Positions 1 to 7,252 of a stretch of DNA of 11,635 bases are shown here, piece after piece. The position numbers and the translations under genes are program-made. Positions within the stretch are counted from its first letter, which is position 1. The number at the start of each line of letters is the position of its first letter. The DNA lies in NCBI GenBank assembly GCA_017958245.1, contig JAGDDC010000327.1, positions 1-11,635 on the forward strand. The letters are read 5' to 3'. Origin of the DNA: Lachnospiraceae bacterium. Lineage in GTDB: Bacteria > Bacillota_A > Clostridia > Lachnospirales > Lachnospiraceae. A model generated the notes under the pieces. The model worked only from the letters and a program-made list of their open reading frames with translations, was not told where the DNA came from and did no database searches.

Positions 1-54
1 TCCACTCTTATGATCCCGGTGTCCTAAGGCCGGTTCTCCACCCTTATGATCTCG
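1..54 (-). repeat. 36-bp-spaced direct repeat across the thiI stop codon
   Basis: Bases 1-18 and 37-54 match at 16 of 18 positions, offset by 36 bases. On the coding strand the second copy lies in the thiI frame just after the TAG stop and would again encode Ile-Ile-Arg-Val-Glu, the same residues that precede the stop. This looks like a decayed in-frame 12-codon tandem duplication of the gene's 3' end. The left copy is cut by the window edge, so the full extent cannot be seen. Confidence 0.55.
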
Positions 55-1205
55 ACACTCTCAAGCGCCTTCTCATACAGCTCCTCTATGGTGCCCTCAA
101 GCTTCCTCTCCGAGGCCTCGATGATGTGAACGTTCGGCTTCGTCACGGGGTGCTTCGCAACAAATATCGTGCAGCAGTCCTCGTAAGGAAGCACGGAAGT
201 CTCGTAAGTCCCTATCTTCTCGGATATGTCTATGATCTCCTGCTTGTCAAAACCGATCAGCGGCCTGAACACGGGCATCGTGCACACTGCGTTCGTCGCT
301 GCAAGGCTCTGCATGGTCTGGCTCGCCACCTGACCGATGCTCTCACCGGTGACCAAAGCCTGACATTTGCTCTGTTTTGCGAAATGCTCCGCTATCCTCA
401 TCATATATCTGCGCATGATGATGGTGAGCTCGTCGTGCGGGCATTTCTCGTAGATCGCGAGCTGTATGTCCGTGAAATTGACTATGTGGAGGTTGATGGG
501 GCCCGTGTAGGCAGCTATCTCCTTTGCAAGGTCGACCACCTTCTGCTTCGCGCGCTCGCTCGTGTAGGGCGGCGCATGGAAGTACACGGCGTCGATCCTC
601 ACGCCTCTCTTCGATATCATGTAGCCTGCGACCGGGCTGTCGATCCCGCCCGAGAGCAGGAGCATCGCCTTTCCGTTGGTACCGACGGGCATCCCGCCGA
701 GTCCCTTTATGACCTCGGAATACACGTAGGCCTTGGTCCTGATCTCCACTGTTATGTAGCGGTCGGGCGTCTTCACGTTGACCTTCATCTCAGGGAACCT
801 CTCGAGCAGGTACTCGCCCATGTCGGCGCAGATCCCGGGCGACTCCTTCGGATAGTGCTTGTTTGCGCGTCTCGCCTCGCATTTGAAGGTGAAATGCTTG
901 TCGTCATGGCACTCACCTATATAGTCACCGACCTTCTGCTTCAGGTTGTCCCACGAGTTGTCGTCAATCACTACGACAGGGCAGATAGCGGATATGCCAA
1001 ACACTGTCTTCAAAGCGTCCAAAGTGTCCTCGTAATCGTACACCTCGGGGCACTCGACAAATATCCTGCCCTGCTCCCTGATGACGCCAAAGCCCGGAAG
1101 CTTGTCCGAGATCCTGTCGCAGAGCGCCTGCTCAAAGACATAGCGGTTCTTGCCCTTGATCCCGATCTCTGAGTATTTTATCAAAAAAGCCTTGTATTCG
1201 ATCAT
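24..1205 (-). CDS. thiI: tRNA 4-thiouridine synthase ThiI (no rhodanese domain)
   Basis: The product (393 aa, cytosolic) activates U8 of tRNA with ATP and inserts sulfur to give 4-thiouridine; in many bacteria it also supplies sulfur for the thiamine thiazole. Visible features are an N-terminal ferredoxin-like part and THUMP region (about residues 1-165) and the PP-loop ATP pyrophosphatase motif SGGIDSP at residues 185-191. A conserved PYEDCC-TIF segment follows near residue 340. The protein ends soon after, so it lacks the C-terminal rhodanese domain of enterobacterial ThiI; this is normal for Bacillota, where a partner cysteine desulfurase delivers the sulfur. That partner lies directly upstream, with only 22 bases between its stop and this start. 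The ATG at 1203-1205 has an AAAGGA ribosome binding site 7 bases upstream. The stop is TAG at 24-26, and sequence resembling the last codons recurs just beyond it. Confidence 0.96.
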   Translation of the reverse strand: MIEYKAFLIKYSEIGIKGKNRYVFEQALCDRISDKLPGFGVIREQGRIFVECPEVYDYEDTLDALKTVFGISAICPVVVIDDNSWDNLKQKVGDYIGECHDDKHFTFKCEARRANKHYPKESPGICADMGEYLLERFPEMKVNVKTPDRYITVEIRTKAYVYSEVIKGLGGMPVGTNGKAMLLLSGGIDSPVAGYMISKRGVRIDAVYFHAPPYTSERAKQKVVDLAKEIAAYTGPINLHIVNFTDIQLAIYEKCPHDELTIIMRRYMMRIAEHFAKQSKCQALVTGESIGQVASQTMQSLAATNAVCTMPVFRPLIGFDKQEIIDISEKIGTYETSVLPYEDCCTIFVAKHPVTKPNVHIIEASERKLEGTIEELYEKALESVEIIRVENRP

Positions 1206-1227
1206 AGGTAGTTCCTTTCAACCTTTC

Positions 1228-2508
1228 TTATCTTCTCTTGAACTTTCTGAGCACGGGGAGCAGCTCTCCCAGACACTCGAGCGCGTAGTCGATCTCCTCC
1301 CGCGTCGTCTCGTCGCAGAAGCTGAACCTGAGCGTCGAGTTCAGGAGGCTCTTGTCGACACCGATCGCCTTCAGAGTCCCGCTGATGCCCGGGTGGTTCG
1401 ACGAACACGCAGAACCCGAGGACACGTACACTCCCTTCTCCTCGAGCGCATGGAGCAGTACTTCGCTCCTGTCTATCCCCGCAAATGATACACTCACGAT
1501 GTGCGGAGCGGTAGAGCCTATCCAAGCCGGGATGTCATCTGCAGACTGCGTCCCCTCAGCGCCCGTGTCACATGCAGGCTTCGCGCCTAAGCTGCCTCCG
1601 GACTTTTCGTTTTCTTCGCACCCACAGTTTCTCTGTTCCTTTGGAAGCACGGCGTTGACCGTCGTCCCCTCTATCTCTTCGACTCCCTCTATGAAACGCT
1701 GTTTTAAGCGGTACATGTGGAGGGAGTTCTCAGCGATATGCGAGCACATATACTGTGCCGCGACTCCGAGACCCGCTATTGCGGGGACGTTCTCCGTGCC
1801 CGAGCGCATGCCGCCCTGCTGCCCTCCTCCGTAGATGAGGGGCTTTATCTTCACGCCCTTCCTCACATAGAGGAAGCCGCAGCCCTTGGGGCCGTGGAAC
1901 TTGTGGGCGCTCACGGACATCAGGTCGATCCCCTCGCGCTTTGGTATGACGCTCATCTTGCCATAAGCCTGTATCGCGTCTACGTGCACGATCACGTCCG
2001 GCTTTTTCTTCTTTACGGCATCCGATATCTGCTTCACATCGACCACGGAGCCGATCTCGTTGTTGACCTTCATCACGGACACAAGTATCGTGTCGTCGTC
2101 GACAAGCTCTAAGAGTTCATCAAGCTTTACGTGCCCCATCTCATCGACCGGGGCGAACTTCACGGTGAAACCCATCTCCTCCAGAAAGAGGATGGGGTTG
2201 TACACCGAGGCGTGCTCAAAAGCCGTGGTAATGATCGTCATGCCCTCGCGCCTGTTTGCGAGCGCGGCTCCTATCAGAGCCATGTTGTTGGCCTCCGTGC
2301 CGCCCGAGGTAAAGACTATCTCCTTTGCGTCGCACTTTAAGGTCGCCGCGATCTTCTCCGCCGCATCCCTTATATAGCGCTCTGCGTCAACTCCCTTTAT
2401 GTGTTTGGACGAAGGGTTGCCAAAGTCTTTTTCAAGCACCTCGTCCATGACCTTCACAACCGACTCCGCCGCCCTCGTCGTGGCGGCATTGTCAAGATAC
2501 GCTTCCAT
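1228..2508 (-). CDS. cysteine desulfurase (NifS/IscS class, ThiI partner)
   Basis: This is a PLP-dependent enzyme (426 aa) that removes sulfur from L-cysteine as a protein persulfide. The N-terminus has the family signature YLDNAATT, the PLP lysine is K203 in SAHKFHGPKG, and the persulfide cysteine is C368 in SSGSACSS. The adjacent ThiI lacks a rhodanese domain, so this enzyme is probably its dedicated sulfur donor, as with NifZ-ThiI of Bacillus subtilis. It is longer than the usual roughly 380 aa because of a hydrophilic insertion at about residues 288-323 (Cys, Glu, Gly, Ser, Ala, Thr-rich) between conserved segments. The frame opens at a TTG at 2511, but the ATG at 2506-2508 has GGAGG five bases upstream and gives the usual MEAYLDNAA start. 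It lies 45 bases after prmA. An IscS role in Fe-S assembly cannot be excluded; no scaffold gene is present here. Confidence 0.95.
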   Translation of the reverse strand: MEAYLDNAATTRAAESVVKVMDEVLEKDFGNPSSKHIKGVDAERYIRDAAEKIAATLKCDAKEIVFTSGGTEANNMALIGAALANRREGMTIITTAFEHASVYNPILFLEEMGFTVKFAPVDEMGHVKLDELLELVDDDTILVSVMKVNNEIGSVVDVKQISDAVKKKKPDVIVHVDAIQAYGKMSVIPKREGIDLMSVSAHKFHGPKGCGFLYVRKGVKIKPLIYGGGQQGGMRSGTENVPAIAGLGVAAQYMCSHIAENSLHMYRLKQRFIEGVEEIEGTTVNAVLPKEQRNCGCEENEKSGGSLGAKPACDTGAEGTQSADDIPAWIGSTAPHIVSVSFAGIDRSEVLLHALEEKGVYVSSGSACSSNHPGISGTLKAIGVDKSLLNSTLRFSFCDETTREEIDYALECLGELLPVLRKFKRR

Positions 2509-2553
2509 CAAAACCTCCGTTTTACGCGCGACCTGCCTGCGTAGCAGCCTGCG

Positions 2554-3534
2554 TCATCTCTTCTTTGCGGTGAGCGAGACCCACTCTCCCATGTACTGAG
2601 CGCCCACTATCTCGAATCCGTTCGCGAGCAGGGCTTCCCTCACTTCTTTTTCCTTCATGTCTATAATGCCGGAGCTCACAAAGACAGAGTCCCTGTCCAT
2701 AAACTCTCCGACCACGGCGGATATCGGGATGATGATGTCTGCGAGTATGTTTGCCACCACTATGTCGCAGGTCCTCTTCCCGCTCTTCTCCTCAAAACGC
2801 TCCGCGATCTCTGCCCTCAGCGCGCTGTCGTCTATCACGTTGCCCGTGAGGAAGGTCACCAAAGACCCGTCCAGACGGTTGACCGAAGTGTTCTCAAATG
2901 CCGTGGAGACGGCGTTTTTGTCCACATCGGTCCCGAGCACAAAGGAGGCTCCCAGCCTCTTTGCAATGATCGATAGTATGCCGCTCCCGCACCCGAGGTC
3001 AAGCACCGTCATGCCGTCTCGCAGATCCTCTTTCAGAGCCTTGATGCACAGCTTTGTGGTCTCGTGCGCGCCCGTTCCGAAGGCTGTTCCGGGGTCTATC
3101 TCGATCACCACGTCCCCGGGCCTCTTCTCCTCAAGCTCGACCCACGTCGGCTTGATCACTATGTCCTCCTCGAGCATGAAGGGCTTGAAGAACTCTTTCC
3201 AGTTGTTGATCCAGTCCTTGTCCTCGGTCGCTCCGACTTCCATCGTGCAATCACCGACGTTTGTGAACTCGGACAGAGCCTCGAGCTCGCGCTTCCCGTC
3301 GAGGAGCAGGGTCTCAAGGTCCGTTTCCTCGCCCGCGTAAAAGGTTATGTAAGCAACCCCGTCGTCGGGCGGGAGCTCAGGGAGGATGTCTATGAACATC
3401 TCCTTCTTCTCCTGCTCGGTGATCGGGATCTTGTCCTCTATCTCGATCCCCTCCACGCCAAGCTCCGCCAGGGTGGCGCTTATGAGGTCCTCAGCCTCGA
3501 CCGTTGTCTTTAAAACTATCTTTTTCCACTTCAT
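2554..3534 (-). CDS. prmA: ribosomal protein L11 methyltransferase PrmA
   Basis: The product (326 aa) is an S-adenosylmethionine-dependent enzyme that trimethylates ribosomal protein L11. The N-terminal substrate-recognition domain starts MKWKKIVLKT, as in other Bacillota PrmA proteins. The family signature DPGTAFGTGAHETT is at residues 148-160, the SAM-binding motif VLDLGCGSG at 177-185, and the catalytic-loop segment ANILADIIIP at 261-270. Length fits the family. The frame is open back to 3591, but the ATG at 3532-3534 has GGGAGG eight bases upstream and matches the known N-terminus, so the 19 extra residues are rejected. It is 81 bases after the HD-GYP gene, in a gap holding a weak promoter-like sequence, and is followed 45 bases later by the cysteine desulfurase gene. 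Co-transcription with the sulfur-transfer genes is likely. Confidence 0.96.
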   Translation of the reverse strand: MKWKKIVLKTTVEAEDLISATLAELGVEGIEIEDKIPITEQEKKEMFIDILPELPPDDGVAYITFYAGEETDLETLLLDGKRELEALSEFTNVGDCTMEVGATEDKDWINNWKEFFKPFMLEEDIVIKPTWVELEEKRPGDVVIEIDPGTAFGTGAHETTKLCIKALKEDLRDGMTVLDLGCGSGILSIIAKRLGASFVLGTDVDKNAVSTAFENTSVNRLDGSLVTFLTGNVIDDSALRAEIAERFEEKSGKRTCDIVVANILADIIIPISAVVGEFMDRDSVFVSSGIIDMKEKEVREALLANGFEIVGAQYMGEWVSLTAKKR

Positions 3535-3562
3535 TTGCGGCGCCTCCCGGACATAACACGAG

Positions 3563-3591
3563 TTTACAGTTAACCGCCCCAAAGCCTTCAA
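3563..3591 (-). promoter_or_regulatory. weak candidate promoter for prmA
   Basis: On the minus strand a TTGAAG -35-like hexamer (3586-3591) and a TGTAAA -10-like hexamer (3563-3568) are 17 bases apart, just upstream of the prmA ribosome binding site. Each matches four of six consensus positions. A 6-bp GC inverted repeat (CGCCCC at 3575-3580, GGGGCG at 3602-3607) overlaps it, with a 21-base loop and no T tract. The pair could give prmA its own expression or be chance. Confidence 0.28.
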
Positions 3592-3615
3592 AAGAAAGCC
3601 CGGGGCGAAAAGTTT

Positions 3616-5310
3616 TTATTCCTGTTTTCTGTAATAGTTTTCAAGCTCTTCCCTGCATCCCATGAACACAGAGAGCATGTTGGGGTCGAACTGGCTCCCC
3701 ATGCCCTCAACCATGATCTGCTGGGCCTGTTCGAAGCTCATGGGCTTCTTGTAACATCTCTTGCTGACGAGCGCGTCGTACACATCCGCGATCGCCATGA
3801 TCCTGGCCTCGATCGGTATCATGGCACCCACGAGACCTTCGGGATAGCCTCTTCCGTCCCATCTCTCGTGATGGAACCTGGCTATGTTGAACGCTATGTC
3901 GACAAAGTGCTGCTCCTCGACACCCTTGAGAATGATGTTCACTATCTCACCGCTCTTGACCGAGTGAGTCTTCATGATCGCGTACTCCTCGTCGGTCAGC
4001 TTCCCGGGCTTGTTCAGTATCGAGTTGTCGATCGATATCTTTCCGAGGTCGTGCATTGGAGCGGCTCTCACGACGTCCTCCGCAAACTCCTCGTCTATAT
4101 CGTACACACCCTGCTTCATCATCTCTTCGACGACGAACTTGATTATATCACTGGTGCGCTTTACATGGCCGCCTGTGTTGTTGTCTCGGTTTTCGACGAT
4201 GTTCGCGAGGCCTAAGACGACCTTTTCCTGTATGTTTTTGATGTTCTCGGTCTTCTTCTCGACCTCGTTGTTCAAGGTCTCGTTGTAGTCCTTCATGACC
4301 TCGATGACCTTCTGTTCCTCGGTCACGTCCCTCACGTCGAAGAGGTAGCCCTGAGCCCTGCTGTCTCTTCTGAGTGAGAATTCGGAGATCTCGCACTCGC
4401 AGACTAAGTCGCCCGCGTTGAAGATCAGGCTTCTCTTGCCAGTCTCCCTGTGCTCGTTTATGAGCCCGTAGAAGATCCCCGCAAGCCTTGACTCCTTCTC
4501 AAGCTTGTCGTCCACGATCTGTTCCGCAAGCTCCGGGAGGAACTCGTACATCATGGAGTTGCAGCTCAAGTACCTTCCGTCCAGGTCAAATGCGGCATAT
4601 CCCCGCGTTCCGCTGTATTTCTGATGCTCCGAGATCAGGCAGGATATGTCGTGAACATGAACCTTGTCGTAGATCCCCGCTATGATGATGTCCGATACAA
4701 CGTAGAGGAGAGGCAGGAGCGAAAAATCCGCCTTCATAGCCGTCTCTACCACATAGATCGCGATCGCCGCAGTGATCAGCGTTGTATAGATGAGCAGCGA
4801 CCTCCTGGAATAAGTACCCTTCTTGATCCTTGCGTACACCACAAGTCCTATGATGAACACGAGCATGACCGTCAGATATATCCAGTGAATGAACTTCAGA
4901 GGTCCGTTTTCGATCCTGGTCGCCGTGCCGAGTCCGCTCTTCACCAGCGTGATCGACTTGTAGTAGAGCGTGTTGTGAACACAGGCCCACACAAGTCCCA
5001 TGTGCAGGAGCGCAAGACTGTATGCGGTTATCTTGATCCAGGGTCTCACCTTGATCATCAAAAAATGCGTGATATTGAACAGAACAACGGTCAGAAGGAC
5101 GGTACTGTCCAGGTATATGAAACAGAACATGTAGGCTGCGCCTTCAACCGTCGTGACCATGGACTTGAGCCAGTAACTCAAGATGATAACGGGTATCATC
5201 GTGACCAGCGTCCAATAGTGTATATCGATGCTCTCGTAATTCTTCTGCGCCATGAAGATGACAACAAACGCAGATATCACCAAAAGGATTCCGTATAATA
5301 CAGAAATCAT
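3616..5310 (-). CDS. 7TM-PAS-HD-GYP cyclic-di-GMP phosphodiesterase
   Basis: This integral membrane protein (564 aa from the chosen start) has about seven hydrophobic helices in residues 1-215, resembling the 7TM sensor found at the N-terminus of some histidine kinases. A PAS-like region (about 220-330) and a charged coiled-coil linker (about 335-370) follow, then an HD-GYP domain to the end. The catalytic elements are intact: E-RD-TGGH, HD at 420-421 in MHDLGKIS, the following TH, HHERWDGRGYP with GYP at 488-490, and a final IADVYDAL. HD-GYP enzymes hydrolyse c-di-GMP to pGpG or GMP at a di- or tri-metal centre. The ATG at 5308-5310 has AGGGAG nine bases upstream. A GTG at 5356-5358 would give 580 aa and overlap the kinase-like gene by 19 bases. 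Either way the two genes are closely coupled, suggesting joint function. Inner-membrane location is inferred. Confidence 0.93.
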   Translation of the reverse strand: MISVLYGILLVISAFVVIFMAQKNYESIDIHYWTLVTMIPVIILSYWLKSMVTTVEGAAYMFCFIYLDSTVLLTVVLFNITHFLMIKVRPWIKITAYSLALLHMGLVWACVHNTLYYKSITLVKSGLGTATRIENGPLKFIHWIYLTVMLVFIIGLVVYARIKKGTYSRRSLLIYTTLITAAIAIYVVETAMKADFSLLPLLYVVSDIIIAGIYDKVHVHDISCLISEHQKYSGTRGYAAFDLDGRYLSCNSMMYEFLPELAEQIVDDKLEKESRLAGIFYGLINEHRETGKRSLIFNAGDLVCECEISEFSLRRDSRAQGYLFDVRDVTEEQKVIEVMKDYNETLNNEVEKKTENIKNIQEKVVLGLANIVENRDNNTGGHVKRTSDIIKFVVEEMMKQGVYDIDEEFAEDVVRAAPMHDLGKISIDNSILNKPGKLTDEEYAIMKTHSVKSGEIVNIILKGVEEQHFVDIAFNIARFHHERWDGRGYPEGLVGAMIPIEARIMAIADVYDALVSKRCYKKPMSFEQAQQIMVEGMGSQFDPNMLSVFMGCREELENYYRKQE

Positions 5311-5339
5311 CAAAAACATCTCCCTAAACTGCCAACTTG

Positions 5340-7229
5340 CTACTCCGGTTTGATCCACTCGATCTTTCCGACGGGTGTCTCGTCATCCACCCCGAGCTCG
5401 AGCTCGAAGTAGAAATCACTTCCTCTTCCGCTGGTGCTTGCGATCTTGAGTTCAGACCCCATGAGAGCCAGAAGCCTGCTTGCAAGGCTCATGCCTATGC
5501 CTGAGCTCTCCGCGGAGAGAGTTCCGGTCTCGCCGCCCGAAAGCTCTTCGAGGTACTTCTTCTGATCCTCCATATCCATGCCCTTGCCGCTGTCCCTGAC
5601 AGACACAAGGAGGTGGACCTTGCCGTTCTCAACTTTCGTCCCGAATATACCGAGCCTTATGTTGCCCTCCGATGTGTGTCTCACAGCGTTGGTCATGAGT
5701 TCGACTATGATCTGCTTGAGTCTCAATCCGTCTCCGAAGAGCATATCGGGGATGGTCGGAGTCACGTCAAGCTGGAAAACAAGGTTCTTGCTGCCTGCCT
5801 CAGCCTCGATGATGTTGTTCGTCTCGTGGATCAGACCTCCGAGCGAGAAGACGTCCTCGTCAAAGCTGAACTTGCCCGCTTCGATCTGCGAGTAATCTAT
5901 GATACCGTTGATCATGGACAGGAGCATGTTACCCGAGGTCCTGATGCCTCTCGCGTACTTCCTGACGCTGTCCTGATCGGTATCGTGAAGGATCAGGGTA
6001 TCGAACTCGAGCATGGAATTGATCGGGTTCCTGATCTCCTGCGAGACGTTCTCAAGGAAGGCACTCTTTGCGCCGCTCTCCGACTTCGCCATCTCGGCCT
6101 GTCGTCTGATGTTCTCGAGTTCCTTCTTCTCCTCGTTGATCATCTGTATGGTGAAGAGCACCTTCTCAACCGGCCTGTCCTTTACACGGTCCATTGCGAT
6201 GAAATGCACTCTGCACCATCCGCTGTCTTTACTGCGATACTCAAAGACAAGTATGTTTCTGTCCTTCATACGCTCGGGAAGCGTCTTTAACTCTCCGAAT
6301 TCAATGGTCAGCTTCTTGAACTCGTCGTCTACGGCATCTACCACGAAGAGATTGCGGATCTGCTCGCTCGCGGAAAGGTTCTTGGGTCTTGCCTTGTCTT
6401 TTTCCTCGTCTACCGCAACGGCTGTCAGAACGTTGTTTACGAGATCGATGATGTAGATCGAAGCATAGATCTCGGCCATGCACGACAGTCCGGACTTCTT
6501 TAACTCGTTCTCCTTCTCGGCGTTCCTGTAGATGTACTTTGCGACCATGTACATGACGAGAAGTATGATCTCGAGAGCTACCACAGCGCAGAAAATGATG
6601 AACCAGATTCCCTGTGTGAAATCCTTGTGGAGCTTGTACTCAACACTGTATGAATCGACCTCGAAATTGTCCCCGTAATAGAAGATCATGCCGGTGATGG
6701 CATCCTCGCCCGCCTTCACGGGAACCTCCGAGAACTCGCTGCTCGGATAGTATACAAGGTGATCACCCTTCTTCAAAGGGATCATCAGATCGGGACCGTC
6801 TATGAAATAATCGAGGATGATGTTCTCCGATTCGAACTTCGACAGCGTGAAACGCTGAACCCTAAGCTGTCCGGATTCATCGAACTGATGCGTCTCCACC
6901 TCGCCGTTCCAGAACTGGCTGATGTAGCAGTCCCTGACTATGTCGATCTTCAGGGTCCATTCTCTTATCTCATAACCGGTAGAATTGTGGAGCTTGCCGT
7001 CAAAGATCGAACCCGTGAGGTCTAAGTTGTCCTTCCTCCAGGACGCGGTGCTTTCGCGCCTGATGTGGATGTCCATGGATACGTCGTCTTCCTCGGAATA
7101 GCCTTCGATCCTGTGTACCTCATCATTGAACGAGGTGACGGTCGTGAGCTGGACCACGGCGCACAGCACTGCGATAGCCGCGATCGCGATGAGTATGACG
7201 GAATATCTCTTTTTGATCTTTTTGTTCAT
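5340..7229 (-). CDS. membrane histidine-kinase-like protein lacking the phospho-accepting His
   Basis: The product (629 aa) has a transmembrane helix at about residues 9-28, an extracellular region (30-205) and a second helix (208-231). A PAS-like stretch with coiled coil follows, then a kinase-like core. The extracellular part contains N-S-T-G (82-85), W91 and a W-N-G-E (107-110), resembling a CBM2-type carbohydrate-binding module. The H box reads FLENVSQEIRNPIN: the usual SHEIRTPLN histidine is Gln397 (CAG at 6039-6041). The ATPase boxes are retained, with N514 in the N box, DSGKG starting at D546, and a GIGMSLA G2 box. There is no receiver domain. Autophosphorylation by the normal route should be impossible, so this is probably an ATP-binding pseudokinase regulator (inference). 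The ATG at 7227-7229 has GGGAG seven bases upstream; an ATG at 7235 would be too close to it. It lies between the FakA-like and HD-GYP genes. Confidence 0.9.
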   Translation of the reverse strand: MNKKIKKRYSVILIAIAAIAVLCAVVQLTTVTSFNDEVHRIEGYSEEDDVSMDIHIRRESTASWRKDNLDLTGSIFDGKLHNSTGYEIREWTLKIDIVRDCYISQFWNGEVETHQFDESGQLRVQRFTLSKFESENIILDYFIDGPDLMIPLKKGDHLVYYPSSEFSEVPVKAGEDAITGMIFYYGDNFEVDSYSVEYKLHKDFTQGIWFIIFCAVVALEIILLVMYMVAKYIYRNAEKENELKKSGLSCMAEIYASIYIIDLVNNVLTAVAVDEEKDKARPKNLSASEQIRNLFVVDAVDDEFKKLTIEFGELKTLPERMKDRNILVFEYRSKDSGWCRVHFIAMDRVKDRPVEKVLFTIQMINEEKKELENIRRQAEMAKSESGAKSAFLENVSQEIRNPINSMLEFDTLILHDTDQDSVRKYARGIRTSGNMLLSMINGIIDYSQIEAGKFSFDEDVFSLGGLIHETNNIIEAEAGSKNLVFQLDVTPTIPDMLFGDGLRLKQIIVELMTNAVRHTSEGNIRLGIFGTKVENGKVHLLVSVRDSGKGMDMEDQKKYLEELSGGETGTLSAESSGIGMSLASRLLALMGSELKIASTSGRGSDFYFELELGVDDETPVGKIEWIKPE

Positions 7230-7252
7230 ATGCATTCTCCCTTAAGAAGAAG

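Noticed and set aside
126..1172. Long plus-strand open frame (348 codons) opposite thiI
   Set aside because: It is an antisense shadow of a well-conserved gene, produced by GC-rich codon use; its translation has no recognisable domain.
3575..3607. GC-rich inverted repeat after the HD-GYP gene as an intrinsic terminator
   Set aside because: The stem is only 6 bp with a 21-base loop, and no T tract follows on the minus strand.
4624..5298. Plus-strand open frame (224 codons) opposite the HD-GYP gene
   Set aside because: Antisense to the conserved membrane-coding part; composition is Arg/His/Asp-rich as expected for a mirror frame, with no domain signal.
5340..7229. Kinase-like gene as a decaying pseudogene
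   Set aside because: The frame is uninterrupted, has a good ribosome binding site, and keeps the N, G1 and G2 box residues; only the phospho-acceptor is changed.
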